This document shows, piece by piece, positions 37,358 to 47,227 of a stretch of DNA of 64,000 nucleotides (position 1 is its first letter; every line of letters begins with the position of its first letter). The position numbers and the translations under genes were made by a program. A model generated the notes under the pieces. The model searched no databases, was not told the DNA's origin, and saw nothing but the letters and a program-made list of their open reading frames with translations. Origin of the DNA: an uncultured Aeriscardovia sp. GTDB taxonomy: Bacteria > Actinomycetota > Actinomycetes > Actinomycetales > Bifidobacteriaceae. The stretch covers positions 930,001 through 994,000 of the forward strand of contig CAIFER010000001.1 in the NCBI GenBank assembly GCA_903789525.1, written 5' to 3'.

Positions 37358-40300
37358 CCATACGGTTCGAATCGACATCGACGACAAAGTCAGGATCGAC
37401 AGCCGAATGCAACACAAATGAATTACCGGTACGAACGGCAACCCACCGCTGAGCACGCGTGCCATTCGACGCAAACTGCCGAATATTCTGCCCATCAGCA
37501 GCACGTCCACTGTCCAAATCCAGGACCTTACCCGTTGCTGCGTTCGTCAGAATGACGTATCCGTTCCGATCGTGGCTGACGACCCACAACTGAGCAGCCG
37601 TCCCATTGGATCGATAAATCTGTACATTTGCGCCGTCAACAGCAGAAGCACCTTTGACATCCAGGGCAAATTCACGATCAGAAGCGCTGAAGAGTCGATG
37701 CGGACCATCCGACAAATCACGACGATGAGCTAGCGCGAGGAGATCTGCCGCTTGAGTGCCGATAGCAGGCGGCTGCGCAATCAGATGCTGACCGTCTGTA
37801 TCATTGAGCTTCCACGCCCGCACGTGCGTTCCATTCGCCATCCGATCCGAGTCGATATCGAGTGCGAAACCCGGATCAACTGCAGAATGGAACGTCAACT
37901 TCGTCCCTGAGCGCTCAACAATCCAGCGTTGAGCCCACGTATTATTCGCCTGCCACAAGTCGATGGCACGCCCTTGCTCAGCACGCGCACCAGAAAGATC
38001 GAGAACTTTCCCGGTTTCCACTTGCGTCAGCGTGACATATCCGACATCGTCATGGGTGACGTTCCACAGCTGGCCTTCCGTCCCATCCTGACTGGCCAGT
38101 TGCACACGAGAACCGCTTCCTGCCAACGCAAAGGATGAGTTACGTGCTGCAGCAAATCGGTATGTGCCGTCCTTGAGAGCAGAGCGATTAGCAGACGCGA
38201 GACGGTCGATAATATCGCGCGTGGACGCTGCCTGAATAATTCTGAACCGCTGAGCGGGCGTGCCGTTGCCGTCGAAGAGCTGCAACTTGGCGCCGTTGTG
38301 CGCCTGACCAGATGGCACGTCGATATACCGGCCAGAATTGCGATTATAAAAGCCGACGGTTCCGTTGCCATTTCCCCGCACATACCAGTTCTGAGATTGC
38401 GTACCGTTTGGCGAATACTGCTGGATTGCAGTGCCATTGGTAGTTCCGCCGTTGCGTACATCGACCGCTTTACCAGAGTTTCGATCGAAGATGCGATACA
38501 CGCCATTGCCCACCGACTCGATCCGGTAGCGCTGAGCAGTCGTGCCGTTGGATTGGTACAGCTGAACCGGCGTGCCGTTGGACGTGCTGGCGGCCGGAAT
38601 ATCTGCGACCTGATTGGTATTGATCGTGCTCTCGATTTTGACACTCGTATTCGTTGGCACGTTGCGCACAGCTGGAACAGACGTCAGCATGAACTTTTGG
38701 TTCGCGCCGACGCCCGGATTCCACAGTTGAACCGTTGTCCCATTCGCTGTACTGCGTCCTGTCAAATCAAGAATGTAATTGCCTAAGGCAGACTGAATGA
38801 AGACAGCTCCCCCACCGGCTTGACGAACGTACCACCTTTGAGCGCGCGTACCGTTGGCCGTATACTGCTGGACTCGCTGACCGTTGCGAGCCGCAGCCGA
38901 CGGGACATCAAGCGCCTTGCCGGAATTCATATTGACGATTGTGTACGTGCCATCTGCATGGCGAGTAAACGTAAAGCGCTGAGCTCGCGTGCCATTCCCT
39001 GTATACGTGCGAACCGTCGTGCCAGCGTGAGTGCTTGCACCAGGAATCTCCACACTGGAAGAATCGGACTGGAACGAGTCGATGTAATAGTCTCCATTCG
39101 GAATTGAAGCGAGCGGGAAACTCGAGGCCTGCAGCAGCGGAGCTGCAGGGGCAACAGGACGGGCGGATCCGTAGCCGAAAGCATCCAAATCAACGCTGTG
39201 CGTCGGAAAACCGTTAATACTGCCCCGATCTGAATACTGCCAACCACGGAAATTACTGGAGAATCGCGTAAATTGCAGTCGCGATCCGTACTGAGCAACC
39301 CATGACACGTGGGAGATAATTGATGGACTGTTGAGCGTCGTATCGAGGTAAGACGTGTACGAATAGACGCCTGTATTCGTGTATCCATGCGAGCGCATTT
39401 GAGCCAGCCATGCGTTCACAATTCCCACATAAGCGCCTGTCCCCGGATGACCTGCGAAGTTCTCCAGATCAAGATAAACCGGGAATGACAACGTCGATGG
39501 CCGCACTCCGTTTTGTTGCAGGATGCGAACCGTGAAATCGGCTTCTTGACGCGCTTGAGCAGCCGTACGAGCTGTCGAATACATGTAAATGCCAAATGGA
39601 ATATGAAGCCGCTTGCACTCGGCAATATTGCGATTGACTTTCTTATCCCGGTACACGCGCCCGTAGTTGGTGCGAATGATCGCTCCCTGCACGCCTGACG
39701 ACCGCGCTGCACTCCAGTTGATATTCGACTGCCATTCTGAAACATCGACGACGCGACGAGCTTGCCGAATAACCGGCTGATTATGCGAGTTCATGAAAAC
39801 TTGTTCAGAACCGATCGAACCCCAATGAGCACCATACAGTCCAGTGAAATTCGAGATGGCGTGAGTGGAGATGTGACTTACTGACGGTGACTGTGAAAGA
39901 CGAGCACCGCGAATGAGATCAGTCCGGATACGCCCACGAACAGTTCCATCAGCTTGTTCGCGTGTTGACACCACTTCTGACGACGTTGTGACAGAGCCTT
40001 CGTGACGGGTCTGCTGTGAGCGCTGGAACGCATCCACCTCGTGCCGGGCGGTTGCAATCGGAACCGGGATAAACCGAATGCCATTTGACTTGGCGAGTGG
40101 ATCGGCCGGCAGATCTGGAGTGCCTACGATCTTCGGGTCAGTTGTGCGGCGACCGCTTTCAACGTTGTAGAGCGTACCGTCAGGAGTTTGCGCGTAGTGC
40201 GTGCCAACAACCTGAGCATCGTCAGGAATCGAAGGAGAAATCGAAGTCGGCAGCTGAGCCGCTGGATTTTCTGTAAAGTATCCGGGCTGTGCGATCGCTT

Positions 40301-40613
40301 GCTGAAAACCACTGACGTTTTGTTCGACCTGTGGTTGCTGTGGCTGCTGGGCTTGCGGAGATTGCTGCTCAGAAACTGTCGCAGAATGGTCGACAGCCTG
40401 CTCAGAGTGTATTGGCTGCGTTGATTGCGCACCATGATGCACTCGTGCTGGTGACTGCGCTTTTTGAGCAATCGGCGTCGGGCGAACAGCCGCAAACATT
40501 TGTGTTGCTTCGGTGACTAACGCCCCTGAAGCCGCAAGCGCGGTGAGAACAGCACCAGCCTTCTTCGCCTGTGCTGACCTATCAGACTTGAGAGCATGCT
40601 TTCCTCGTACCAT
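37293..40613 (-). CDS. GH25 lysozyme with C-terminal ricin-type lectin repeats
   Basis: An exported protein of 1106 residues. A basic N-terminus and hydrophobic stretch ending near MFA-AV form the signal peptide. After a Gln/Pro-rich linker, residues around 280-480 form a GH25 muramidase: VVDVSEWQSNINWS has the first acidic residue and FPVYLDLENFAGHPG the catalytic pair. The rest holds about twelve QxW-type repeats (RAQRFTF, RAQRWYV, TAQRYRI, WAQRWIV, AAQLWVV and others), enough for four ricin-B lectin domains. It would cut peptidoglycan while holding a surface glycan. GGAGG before ATG 40613 fixes the start. Confidence 0.9.
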   Translation of the reverse strand: MVRGKHALKSDRSAQAKKAGAVLTALAASGALVTEATQMFAAVRPTPIAQKAQSPARVHHGAQSTQPIHSEQAVDHSATVSEQQSPQAQQPQQPQVEQNVSGFQQAIAQPGYFTENPAAQLPTSISPSIPDDAQVVGTHYAQTPDGTLYNVESGRRTTDPKIVGTPDLPADPLAKSNGIRFIPVPIATARHEVDAFQRSQQTRHEGSVTTSSEVVSTREQADGTVRGRIRTDLIRGARLSQSPSVSHISTHAISNFTGLYGAHWGSIGSEQVFMNSHNQPVIRQARRVVDVSEWQSNINWSAARSSGVQGAIIRTNYGRVYRDKKVNRNIAECKRLHIPFGIYMYSTARTAAQARQEADFTVRILQQNGVRPSTLSFPVYLDLENFAGHPGTGAYVGIVNAWLAQMRSHGYTNTGVYSYTSYLDTTLNSPSIISHVSWVAQYGSRLQFTRFSSNFRGWQYSDRGSINGFPTHSVDLDAFGYGSARPVAPAAPLLQASSFPLASIPNGDYYIDSFQSDSSSVEIPGASTHAGTTVRTYTGNGTRAQRFTFTRHADGTYTIVNMNSGKALDVPSAAARNGQRVQQYTANGTRAQRWYVRQAGGGAVFIQSALGNYILDLTGRSTANGTTVQLWNPGVGANQKFMLTSVPAVRNVPTNTSVKIESTINTNQVADIPAASTSNGTPVQLYQSNGTTAQRYRIESVGNGVYRIFDRNSGKAVDVRNGGTTNGTAIQQYSPNGTQSQNWYVRGNGNGTVGFYNRNSGRYIDVPSGQAHNGAKLQLFDGNGTPAQRFRIIQAASTRDIIDRLASANRSALKDGTYRFAAARNSSFALAGSGSRVQLASQDGTEGQLWNVTHDDVGYVTLTQVETGKVLDLSGARAEQGRAIDLWQANNTWAQRWIVERSGTKLTFHSAVDPGFALDIDSDRMANGTHVRAWKLNDTDGQHLIAQPPAIGTQAADLLALAHRRDLSDGPHRLFSASDREFALDVKGASAVDGANVQIYRSNGTAAQLWVVSHDRNGYVILTNAATGKVLDLDSGRAADGQNIRQFASNGTRAQRWVAVRTGNSFVLHSAVDPDFVVDVDSNRMANGTNVRAWRANRTTAQRWIG

Positions 40614-40783
40614 CGAATCCTCCAGATCGCCACGTGATCGCGTATTCACGAGTTACGCAGATACATACTTCTTCTAGATTAATTCGTCATTCTTCTGACA
40701 GGTCGAGTACAACCAGATGCGTACCAGGACTTCACATCTGAATTTGGAAGGGCTTGTGTTATAGTTTCACTGTTGATCACGTT

Positions 40784-40868
40784 GGAGGATTCGCCTAGTG
40801 GTCTATGGCGCCCGCTTGGAAAGCGAGTTGGGTGTATGCCCTCGCGAGTTCGAATCTCGCATCCTCCG
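40784..40868 (+). tRNA. tRNA-Ser (anticodon GGA)
   Basis: The acceptor arm GGAGGAT pairs with ATCCTCC, with G as discriminator. The anticodon loop CTTGGAAAG carries GGA, read as serine (codons UCC and UCU). The long variable arm and the GTTCGAATC T-loop fit a class II serine tRNA. CCA is not encoded. TATAGT at 40760 is a likely -10. The ORF track entry starting at 40773 runs through it and is not the true start of the next gene. Confidence 0.96.
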
Positions 40869-40874
40869 CTCATC

Positions 40875-40907
40875 AGGGTTCCAGAATTATTTTTGGAACC
40901 CTTTTTG
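40875..40907 (+). terminator. Terminator after tRNA-Ser
   Basis: GGGTTCCA pairs with TGGAACCC around a 10-nt AT-rich loop and is followed by TTTTT. Confidence 0.85.
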
Positions 40908-40958
40908 TATATGTGGACAGGAACTCGTTCAAACGCCTCGCGCGAGAAGGAGCCAGAT

Positions 40959-43142
40959 ATGGACGACTCTGTAGATAACTCGATAGACGGCTCAGTACCT
41001 CTTTCTCACGAGCCCCTCAACGAACAAGAGGTTGAAAGCGGGTTGCATGCGCGGAAACATCAACCGCAGCATGCGAAAAAGACTCATCGCTCACTGTTCT
41101 TCGAAAAGCTTTCTCGCGTTCAGCACCCGGCCACCATGAACATGCGCGATCATCGCGGTATCCGCATTGCGACGGATATTCTGTATGTCGTCGTCTTCCT
41201 GATGATCAGCAATATTTCCTTGATGACACTGCAGTGGGCCATTAACCCAGGGATTAGTCTCGTCAGAAACTACATCTTCTCGAGCTATCTGTTTACGACT
41301 GTTCTTTTTGGGCCGACGAAAGTTCTCTTCCTCAATCTCATCCTGTTGATGGTGATGTACTTCAGTCTCATCGCACTGTTCAACCACTTTTGGTCTGCAA
41401 CTGCGCTCTTTTCATCTATCATCATCATTTTCAGTATCGCTGACCACCTCAAAGTTGACGCCCGCAACGAGCCGATTCTCGTCTCCGATCTGACGATGGC
41501 AACCGGCAATACCGGCGAAATCATGTCGTTTATCCCGAGCGGCTCAGCTTTGCTGATCGTGATTGGTATTAGCAGCGTTATCCTCGTCATTCTTTTGGCG
41601 CTCGTGTGCTCGTGGTACTTCGGCTCCGGCCATCTGTTCCACATTCAGAACAATCCGATCCGCATCACAGCGCAAATCGTCCTCTTCCTGATTCTTGCGA
41701 TTCCGTTCTCACTCTTTGCCAGCTCGGTCGGAAACATCGAATCTTCTGCTTTTAAGATCAGCAGTAGCACCGGTGATAATCCAATGTTGTGGGACTCAAA
41801 CCGGGACGCAAACACGAACGGCGTCCTACTCAATTTGATGCGTGGGTTCTACGTGAATGTCATTAGCAAGCCGGCAAATTACTCGCAACAGACGATGCAA
41901 GCTGTGGCTCATCGGTACGAAAAGGCAGCAGCCACTATCAACGCTCAGCGCAGTACGAAACTCACTGATCAAAACGTCGTCCTAATTCTCTCCGAATCGT
42001 ACTCGGATCCGCTGCGCGTGCCAGGTATTACGTTCCAGGGCAATCTTGACCCGATGCCGTACATTCGTTCACTCAAGCAGCAGACGACGAGTGGTCTCAT
42101 GTTGTCGTCGGGGTATGGCGGAGGAACAGCCAACTTGGAGTTCCAGGCTCTGACCGGACTCAGTACATCAAACTTCAGTGCGTCACTGAAGTCCCCTTAC
42201 CAACAATTCGTGCCGTCATGGAAGTATCCAACGAGTTTCAATCAGCTGTGGAACACGCCAGGAAGCTCATCTGTCGCATTCCATGCCGCTGATGGATCGC
42301 TTTACTTGCGGCACACGAATTACAAGAAATTCGGGTTCTCTCACTTCTGGACGCTAGACGGACCTGAGTTTGTGAAACACACAGACAAAGTCGAAAACAA
42401 TATTTCTGTTAGTGATGCTGCGTCATATGAGAACGTGACAGACTATCTCAAAGCTCATCCGAATAAGACGCACTTCATCCAGATGGCTACGATCCAAAAC
42501 CACATGCCGTATCCAGGCAACTACTACAGTGGCAACCCTTATATTTCCAACTCATCGCAAGGTGCTCAATCTGCCGAGCTTGGAAATATCAACACGTATT
42601 CGCGTGGTATGAAGTACACCGATGATGCCACGCAACGCTTCCTGCAAACACTCAATTCGCTCAAGCAGCCGACAACTGTCGTGTGGTATGGCGATCATCT
42701 GCCGGGCATTTACCCGAATGAGATCAAGAATTCTCGCTACACGCTCACGATGCACGAATCTGACTACTTCATTTGGTCCAACGCAGCAAGTGGAGATCAG
42801 GGGAAGAAACTTGCCAATGCAGCGTATTCGTCACCGAACTACTTCATTGCACAGGCAGCTGAACAAATGAACGCCAAGGTGACGCCGTATCTTGCCTTCC
42901 TTACCGAGATGCATGAAGCCATTCCAGCTATGGAACCGCAGCTCGATTCGAAAGCGGGCGTGGATTGGACCAAGGCACTTGAGGGCAAGCCAACGTACGT
43001 GGATGGAAACGGCGTTCGGATCCAAAATCTGACCGCCCAGCAAAAGCAGCTCATCAATGACTACAAGCTGATCACGTATGACATCACGTTAGGCAACGAT
43101 TACCTCGGTCAGAGCAAGTTCACGACTGCGGTGACGCAGTAA
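40959..43142 (+). CDS. LTA synthase family sulfatase-type phosphoglycerol transferase
   Basis: A 727-residue membrane enzyme. A cytoplasmic tail of about 65 residues precedes five membrane helices, and an extracellular sulfatase-fold domain starts near residue 320. LILSESYSDP supplies the first metal ligand, and the Thr in GYGGGTANLEFQ is the expected nucleophile. VWYGDHLPG near residue 570 gives the later Asp and His metal ligands. It likely transfers glycerol phosphate from phosphatidylglycerol to a glycolipid or polysaccharide. GAGAAGGAG before ATG 40959 fixes the start. Confidence 0.88.
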   Translation: MDDSVDNSIDGSVPLSHEPLNEQEVESGLHARKHQPQHAKKTHRSLFFEKLSRVQHPATMNMRDHRGIRIATDILYVVVFLMISNISLMTLQWAINPGISLVRNYIFSSYLFTTVLFGPTKVLFLNLILLMVMYFSLIALFNHFWSATALFSSIIIIFSIADHLKVDARNEPILVSDLTMATGNTGEIMSFIPSGSALLIVIGISSVILVILLALVCSWYFGSGHLFHIQNNPIRITAQIVLFLILAIPFSLFASSVGNIESSAFKISSSTGDNPMLWDSNRDANTNGVLLNLMRGFYVNVISKPANYSQQTMQAVAHRYEKAAATINAQRSTKLTDQNVVLILSESYSDPLRVPGITFQGNLDPMPYIRSLKQQTTSGLMLSSGYGGGTANLEFQALTGLSTSNFSASLKSPYQQFVPSWKYPTSFNQLWNTPGSSSVAFHAADGSLYLRHTNYKKFGFSHFWTLDGPEFVKHTDKVENNISVSDAASYENVTDYLKAHPNKTHFIQMATIQNHMPYPGNYYSGNPYISNSSQGAQSAELGNINTYSRGMKYTDDATQRFLQTLNSLKQPTTVVWYGDHLPGIYPNEIKNSRYTLTMHESDYFIWSNAASGDQGKKLANAAYSSPNYFIAQAAEQMNAKVTPYLAFLTEMHEAIPAMEPQLDSKAGVDWTKALEGKPTYVDGNGVRIQNLTAQQKQLINDYKLITYDITLGNDYLGQSKFTTAVTQ

Positions 43143-43159
43143 GAGAAGTCAGCAGAGAG

Positions 43160-44185
43160 TCACTGGGAAGTTACTGGAGAAGATGCCCGGCCGTTATCTG
43201 CCAGCACCTTTTCCGGCAATTGCGGGTCAAACGTCCCTGCACGCAGCTCAGCAATCTCGCGCTTGTATGAGTTGTAACGCGTGTGCTTGTCGGCAGGATC
43301 AGGAATAGCCGGGGTCTCGAGAATCTTCGGGACGTGAGCAAACTGCTTCATTGTGGCAATCCGATACAGCGCATCCCACCCGAGCTTGCCAAAGCCAATA
43401 TTTGCGTGCCGATCCTTATGCGAGCTCAGGCCGAACTTGGAATCATTGAGATGGAAGACGGTCAACTTATCGAGACCGATGTCGTCAGAGAACTGTGAGA
43501 ACACGTCATCCATGTGATTCTTGAGATCGTAGCCGGAGTCATACACGTGGCATGTGTCGAATGTGACGCACAGTCGCGGAGAGCCAACGAGCTTCAAGAG
43601 TTTGCCCATTTGCTGGAAGTTGACGCACACCTCTGAACCCTTTCCAGCCATTGTCTCGACAGCAATGCGCACATGCGTTGTTGTCGTTTTCTCTAATATT
43701 TCGCTGAGCGAGCGAGCCAGCTGATCGATACCTTTCTCCGCCCCGGCACCAACGTGTGCACCTGGATGAAAACTAATATCACTTGCCCCAATTGCTTCTG
43801 CTCGTTTGAGTTCACCGAGCATAAATTGAACACCGAAATCATGCGCATGCGGATTCTTCGTATTTGCCAGATTGATGATGTACGGTGCATGGACGATCAA
43901 CGGAGAAATATGATGCTCGTCCAGTAGCGCGCGGCCTTGCGCAATGTGGAAGCGCGAGATATCTTTGCGACGAGTATTTTGCGGCGCCCCCGTGAACACC
44001 ATGATCGTGGAAGCGTCGAAATCAATCCCCTCTTCCGCCGCCTCGACGAGCATCTTTGCGCCGGACATGCTGACATGCGAGCCGATCAACATGCGCTGTG
44101 ACTGACTCGCTTGCGGCCGACCCAACTGTGGCTCATTCTGATCCGACTGTTTCCCGCTAGACTGCGTATTTTCGTTCATCTCCAT
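43160..44185 (-). CDS. nfo: Endonuclease IV (deoxyribonuclease IV)
   Basis: A 341-residue AP endonuclease that cuts DNA at abasic sites. The TIM-barrel metal ligands are visible: GSHVSM near the start, ISFHPGAHVGAG, VETMAGKGSE, FDTCHVYDSGYD, and FHLNDSKFGLSSHKDRHANIG. About 45 extra Gln/Ser-rich residues precede the domain. ATG 44185 has AGAGGAACGG upstream and is better than the ORF track start. It converges with the LTA-synthase-like gene across an 17-bp gap. Confidence 0.93.
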   Translation of the reverse strand: MEMNENTQSSGKQSDQNEPQLGRPQASQSQRMLIGSHVSMSGAKMLVEAAEEGIDFDASTIMVFTGAPQNTRRKDISRFHIAQGRALLDEHHISPLIVHAPYIINLANTKNPHAHDFGVQFMLGELKRAEAIGASDISFHPGAHVGAGAEKGIDQLARSLSEILEKTTTTHVRIAVETMAGKGSEVCVNFQQMGKLLKLVGSPRLCVTFDTCHVYDSGYDLKNHMDDVFSQFSDDIGLDKLTVFHLNDSKFGLSSHKDRHANIGFGKLGWDALYRIATMKQFAHVPKILETPAIPDPADKHTRYNSYKREIAELRAGTFDPQLPEKVLADNGRASSPVTSQ

Positions 44186-44392
44186 GACCCGTTCCTCTTT
44201 TACTTGCTCCAGACAAATATTTGCTGCCGATAAATGCGTGTGATCAGAAAGTCCTTCGAAACCTCTGATTTTCTCTTCTTCTGACAAGGATAGTGAGCAT
44301 GACAACCGATAATCTTGGAAGCCTAACTCGTAAATCTATCTGACTTATCTGGGCTAATAACGGTGAAATCTGTTCGAATACGCCTATATCTG

Positions 44393-44625
44393 CCTTATAT
44401 GGGGTGCGTGATCGGACGTATCTCGTTTATGTGGGGTGCGTGTGAGCGGATATCTCATCTAATTGGGGCACGTAAATGGGCATATTTCGCCTAATTAGGG
44501 CACTTTCACGCTCTTATCATTTTCAAGACCCGCATGATATCAACGATCCTGTTTCCGCTACTCTCCCCAAAGTGCCCCAATTAGCCCAGATAGGGTGTTT
44601 TTGGTTCCCAGTTAAGGCAGATTCG
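44393..44625 (+). repeat. Mosaic array element E1 (AATTGGGG subtype)
   Basis: Core near 44509-44570 with ATCAACGATCCTGTTTCCGC. Left arms (TATGGGG, TATGTGGGG, TAATTGGGG, TAATTAGGG) are spaced 32, 32 and 32 bp. The innermost arms pair as inverted repeats (GTGCCCCAATTAG on the right). The right side continues with GGTGTTTTTGGTTCCCAGTT, shared with E5 and E8. Confidence 0.8.
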
Positions 44626-44654
44626 GTCTTCTTCTGCCGCCTAAGTAGTTCTGA

Positions 44655-44925
44655 TGGCTTATCTGGGTAATCTCTCGCATCTAACTGGGGTCATATATAT
44701 TGCTTTTTGTCTAACTGGGGTAATCGTTTTCTCACTCGATTTCTAAGAATTGCATTATTTCAATGATCCTGTTTTTCGGCTTTCGGGAATCCACCCCAAT
44801 TAGGCGAATTGAAACCCCAGTTAGGCGAGTGAGACCTTTAAAAGACCAAAAAACAACCCCAGATAGGCATGGAAGACATATCCGACCCCAGATAAGCCAA
44901 AGGGACTCCCTTAAATAAGTCTCAT
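44655..44925 (+). repeat. Mosaic array element E2 (AACTGGGGT subtype)
   Basis: Core near 44723-44792 with TTTCAATGATCCTGTTTTTC. Left arms TATCTGGG and two TAACTGGGGT; right arms ACCCCAATTAGGCGA, ACCCCAGTTAGGCGA, ACCCCAGATAGGC, ACCCCAGATAAGCC and CTCCCTTAAATAAG, at 21, 42, 29 and 22 bp. Confidence 0.8.
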
Positions 44926-44962
44926 AAACACGAATTAAGACATAAATAGGATCCCCAGACAT

Positions 44963-44992
44963 AAAAATGGCCGGGACCCATCAGAATCCCGG
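44963..44992 (-). terminator. Terminator downstream of binding-protein gene
   Basis: On the minus strand CCGGGA and TCCCGG form a stem, followed by CCATTTTTATG. It lies about 270 bp after the stop codon of the binding-protein gene, the first such structure on that strand. Confidence 0.6.
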
Positions 44993-45263
44993 TCAAAATA
45001 CTGCGAACTGAGTAAAGCGAACCAAAAAGAGCAGACCAGATAAAGCGAATAAACAAAAACGATGAAGAGTAAACGGAAACGATCGGCTACCGGCTCAAAC
45101 GATCTCCTGTCCCGCAATGAAGGAAGAGGAAAAGAGCAGAATCAACTCACTTCATCGCGATCGCAATCATCACGCTTGGGCCGGCTCGCTTACGTGAATA
45201 TGCGCTTGCTCGAATACACGATCACCCGAACACACGCAATTACTCGATTGCCTGATTACTCGC

Positions 45264-46900
45264 TTACTTCACCTGCTGGTCGTAAGCCTTCTGCCACAGC
45301 TTGGTATTGTCTTCAATCTTGTACTTCTTGAGGTTGGACTGGAACTCGTTCCACTTCGCATCGTTGTCTGCACCGCCCTTGGTCACAAACCGCGCGACCA
45401 CAGGGATGGCGTAGTTGAACAGTGCGGTATTGGTGTTGGCGAAGTCATTCTGCTCGCTTTCAGGGAGCTGAACGTAGTTCGGCATCATATCCTTCGTGTG
45501 GCTGTAATGCTTGTACTGCTCGTGATAAGCCTCGTCAGCTTTTGCGAAGTGATCAGCAACATAATCACCGGTCACATTGATGTCATCGGAGACCCAGCCA
45601 GCCAGACGATCAGACAGTGCTGGAAGATTTGATCCTTCAGCCATCTTCTTGCGGAAGCCAGGGGTAACCTCGTAGGAATTCGGTCCCTTTTGCAGAACAT
45701 CGGTGCCAATCGTACCGTACTCCTGCTGAATGGAATACTTCTTGGAGTACAGGAGATTGATGACCTTCAGAGCCGCGTCCTTATTGGCCGCATGAGACGA
45801 CATCGCGCACTTGAAGTTCTCGAAACGAGTCATCGGGCCAGAACCATCGGCGACAACCTTGCTCTGCGGAACGCCAGGGGCAGCTGGCATCGGAATGGAG
45901 ATGTACTGATTGGCGATCTTGGAACCGTAGGCACCGAATGCGGAGTCATCCCAACCAAATGCGACGCCGACTGTTGCTGCAGACTTGCCATCGCCGCCAT
46001 TACGAGCGTTGTACTTATCATCATCAGCGGTGACCCAGTCCTGCGGAGTCAGGCCCTCGGAACGCAGTTTGTACAGGAACTCGATGACTTGACGGAACTG
46101 CGGAGTCTGCATGAAGTTGCCGACCTTGCCGTTCTTGACGTAAATGCCATTCTGCGATGGACCAGAGTTCGAAGTGGTCACAATGCCGGTCGAGTTCATC
46201 AGAATTGTCGGCAGATACCAATCGGTGATGCGGTCGGTCTCCAGCTTCTTCGGGTTAAACGGAATCTCATCGGCCTTGCCGTTGCCATTCGGATCACGAG
46301 TCTTGAAGGCCTTGAGCACATTCTCCAACTCATCCCATGTGGTCGGAACCTTCAGACCGAGCTTGTCGAGCCACTGTTTGTTGATCATCAGATGCGAGCC
46401 AGCGCCTTCGAACTTCTTGAAACGACCAGACGGGAGAACATAGATCTTTCCGCCGAGCGTAACAGTCTTCTTGATATCTGGACGATCACGGAAGAACTTC
46501 TGCACATTCGGAAGCTTGTTCAGATCCTTGCCCAGCTCTTCAAAGGCCTCCGGATTATGAGCTGCATCCGACGGGCTAAACGTATCAATATCAACATCAT
46601 CGATCTCGCCAGCTGCCAGAGCCGCATTCTTCTGCTGGCCCCATGCCTGATCAGAGACCTCATGCCATTGAATATGGACTCCAGCGTCCTTAGCGAGCTG
46701 CTGCGCCCACTTCATCTTGGACATCTTGGCTTGATCAGACTTCTTCAGAACAAGAACCTAACGATTGGCTTGCCGTCAGATGCGACAGCGGAATTCGAAT
46801 TCCCGCATGCTGCCAACGAACCGAGTGTTGCAAGTGCTGCGAGGGCGGCAACCGTCTTGACTGCAACGTGCTTTCCTTGTCCGCTATGCTGCTCAGACAT
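45264..46900 (-). pseudogene. Extracellular sugar-binding lipoprotein gene with frameshift
   Basis: ATG 46900 (AGGAAGG upstream) starts a lipoprotein signal peptide, ALATLGSLAACGN, then DGKPIVR. The frame then hits a stop after eight bases (FLF-stop), but a one-base shift near 46757-46762 restores VLVLKKSDQAKMSKMKWAQQ and 486 or more coherent residues to 45264. The intact protein would be about 545 residues, a family 1 solute-binding protein of the long type (KADEIPFNP, NGIYVKNGKV) used for complex oligosaccharides. No permease genes adjoin it. It is flanked by mosaic arrays in opposite orientation. Pseudogene or sequencing error. Confidence 0.8.
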
Positions 46901-47227
46901 GTTTTTCCTTCCTCTTCTTCAGACCGCCTCTGTGTGGCTTCTGCCTCAGCCTTCACTTCTTGCCTCGCCATCAGCTCCCGCTTCAACTCAGCTTCCGTTT
47001 CAGCCTTGAGCTTCTGTCCCAGCTTCAGCTTCACTGCTGTGCTGTGCTAGAGACGCGCCTGAAACCTGCGATCTCATCTGTGAGACCGCTCCTACAGAGA
47101 AGAATAGCACATTTTTGGTTCAACGGTGTACCTTCTTTATTTTCAAGGGTTTTCGACTTCTTTCCGTTGTTTTCCGACGCGTTTTGCCTCGTTGTGCTAT
47201 GCATCGCCACATATCTCACGCACATAT
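46901..47227 (-). other. Leader and promoter region of binding-protein gene
   Basis: About 130 bp before the start codon are purine-rich on the minus strand, with degenerate AAGCTGAAG repeats. A frame through it would encode a Lys/Glu/Ala-rich coiled coil from a GTG without ribosome site, which I do not accept as a gene. Further upstream is a LacI-type palindrome (47117-47132). Otherwise I see no gene. Confidence 0.5.
47117..47132 (-). promoter_or_regulatory. LacI-type palindrome upstream of binding-protein gene
   Basis: GGTTCAACGGTGTACC is an imperfect palindrome with central CG. It lies 217 bp upstream of the start codon, implying a long leader. It differs from the operators of the 11-12.7 kb locus and from those at 4.5 and 50.2 kb. 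Confidence 0.4.

Larger units (their letters stand above)
44186..45263. other. Gene-poor interval with two mosaic repeat elements
   Basis: This interval between endonuclease IV and the binding-protein gene has no supported gene. 44393-44925 is filled by two mosaic elements, listed separately. 44963-44992 holds a terminator. The rest (44993-45263) is unremarkable, AG-rich sequence with many imperfect short repeats of GAATAAAC and CGATTACTCG type, and I see nothing else in it. Confidence 0.7.

Noticed and set aside
40773-40958. Extension of the LTA-synthase-like ORF through the tRNA gene
   Set aside because: The region encodes tRNA-Ser and its terminator; a strong ribosome site precedes ATG 40959.
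46735-47034. 99-aa Lys/Glu-rich coiled-coil ORF
   Set aside because: GTG start without ribosome site, overlaps the start of the binding-protein gene in another frame; composition reflects the purine-rich leader.
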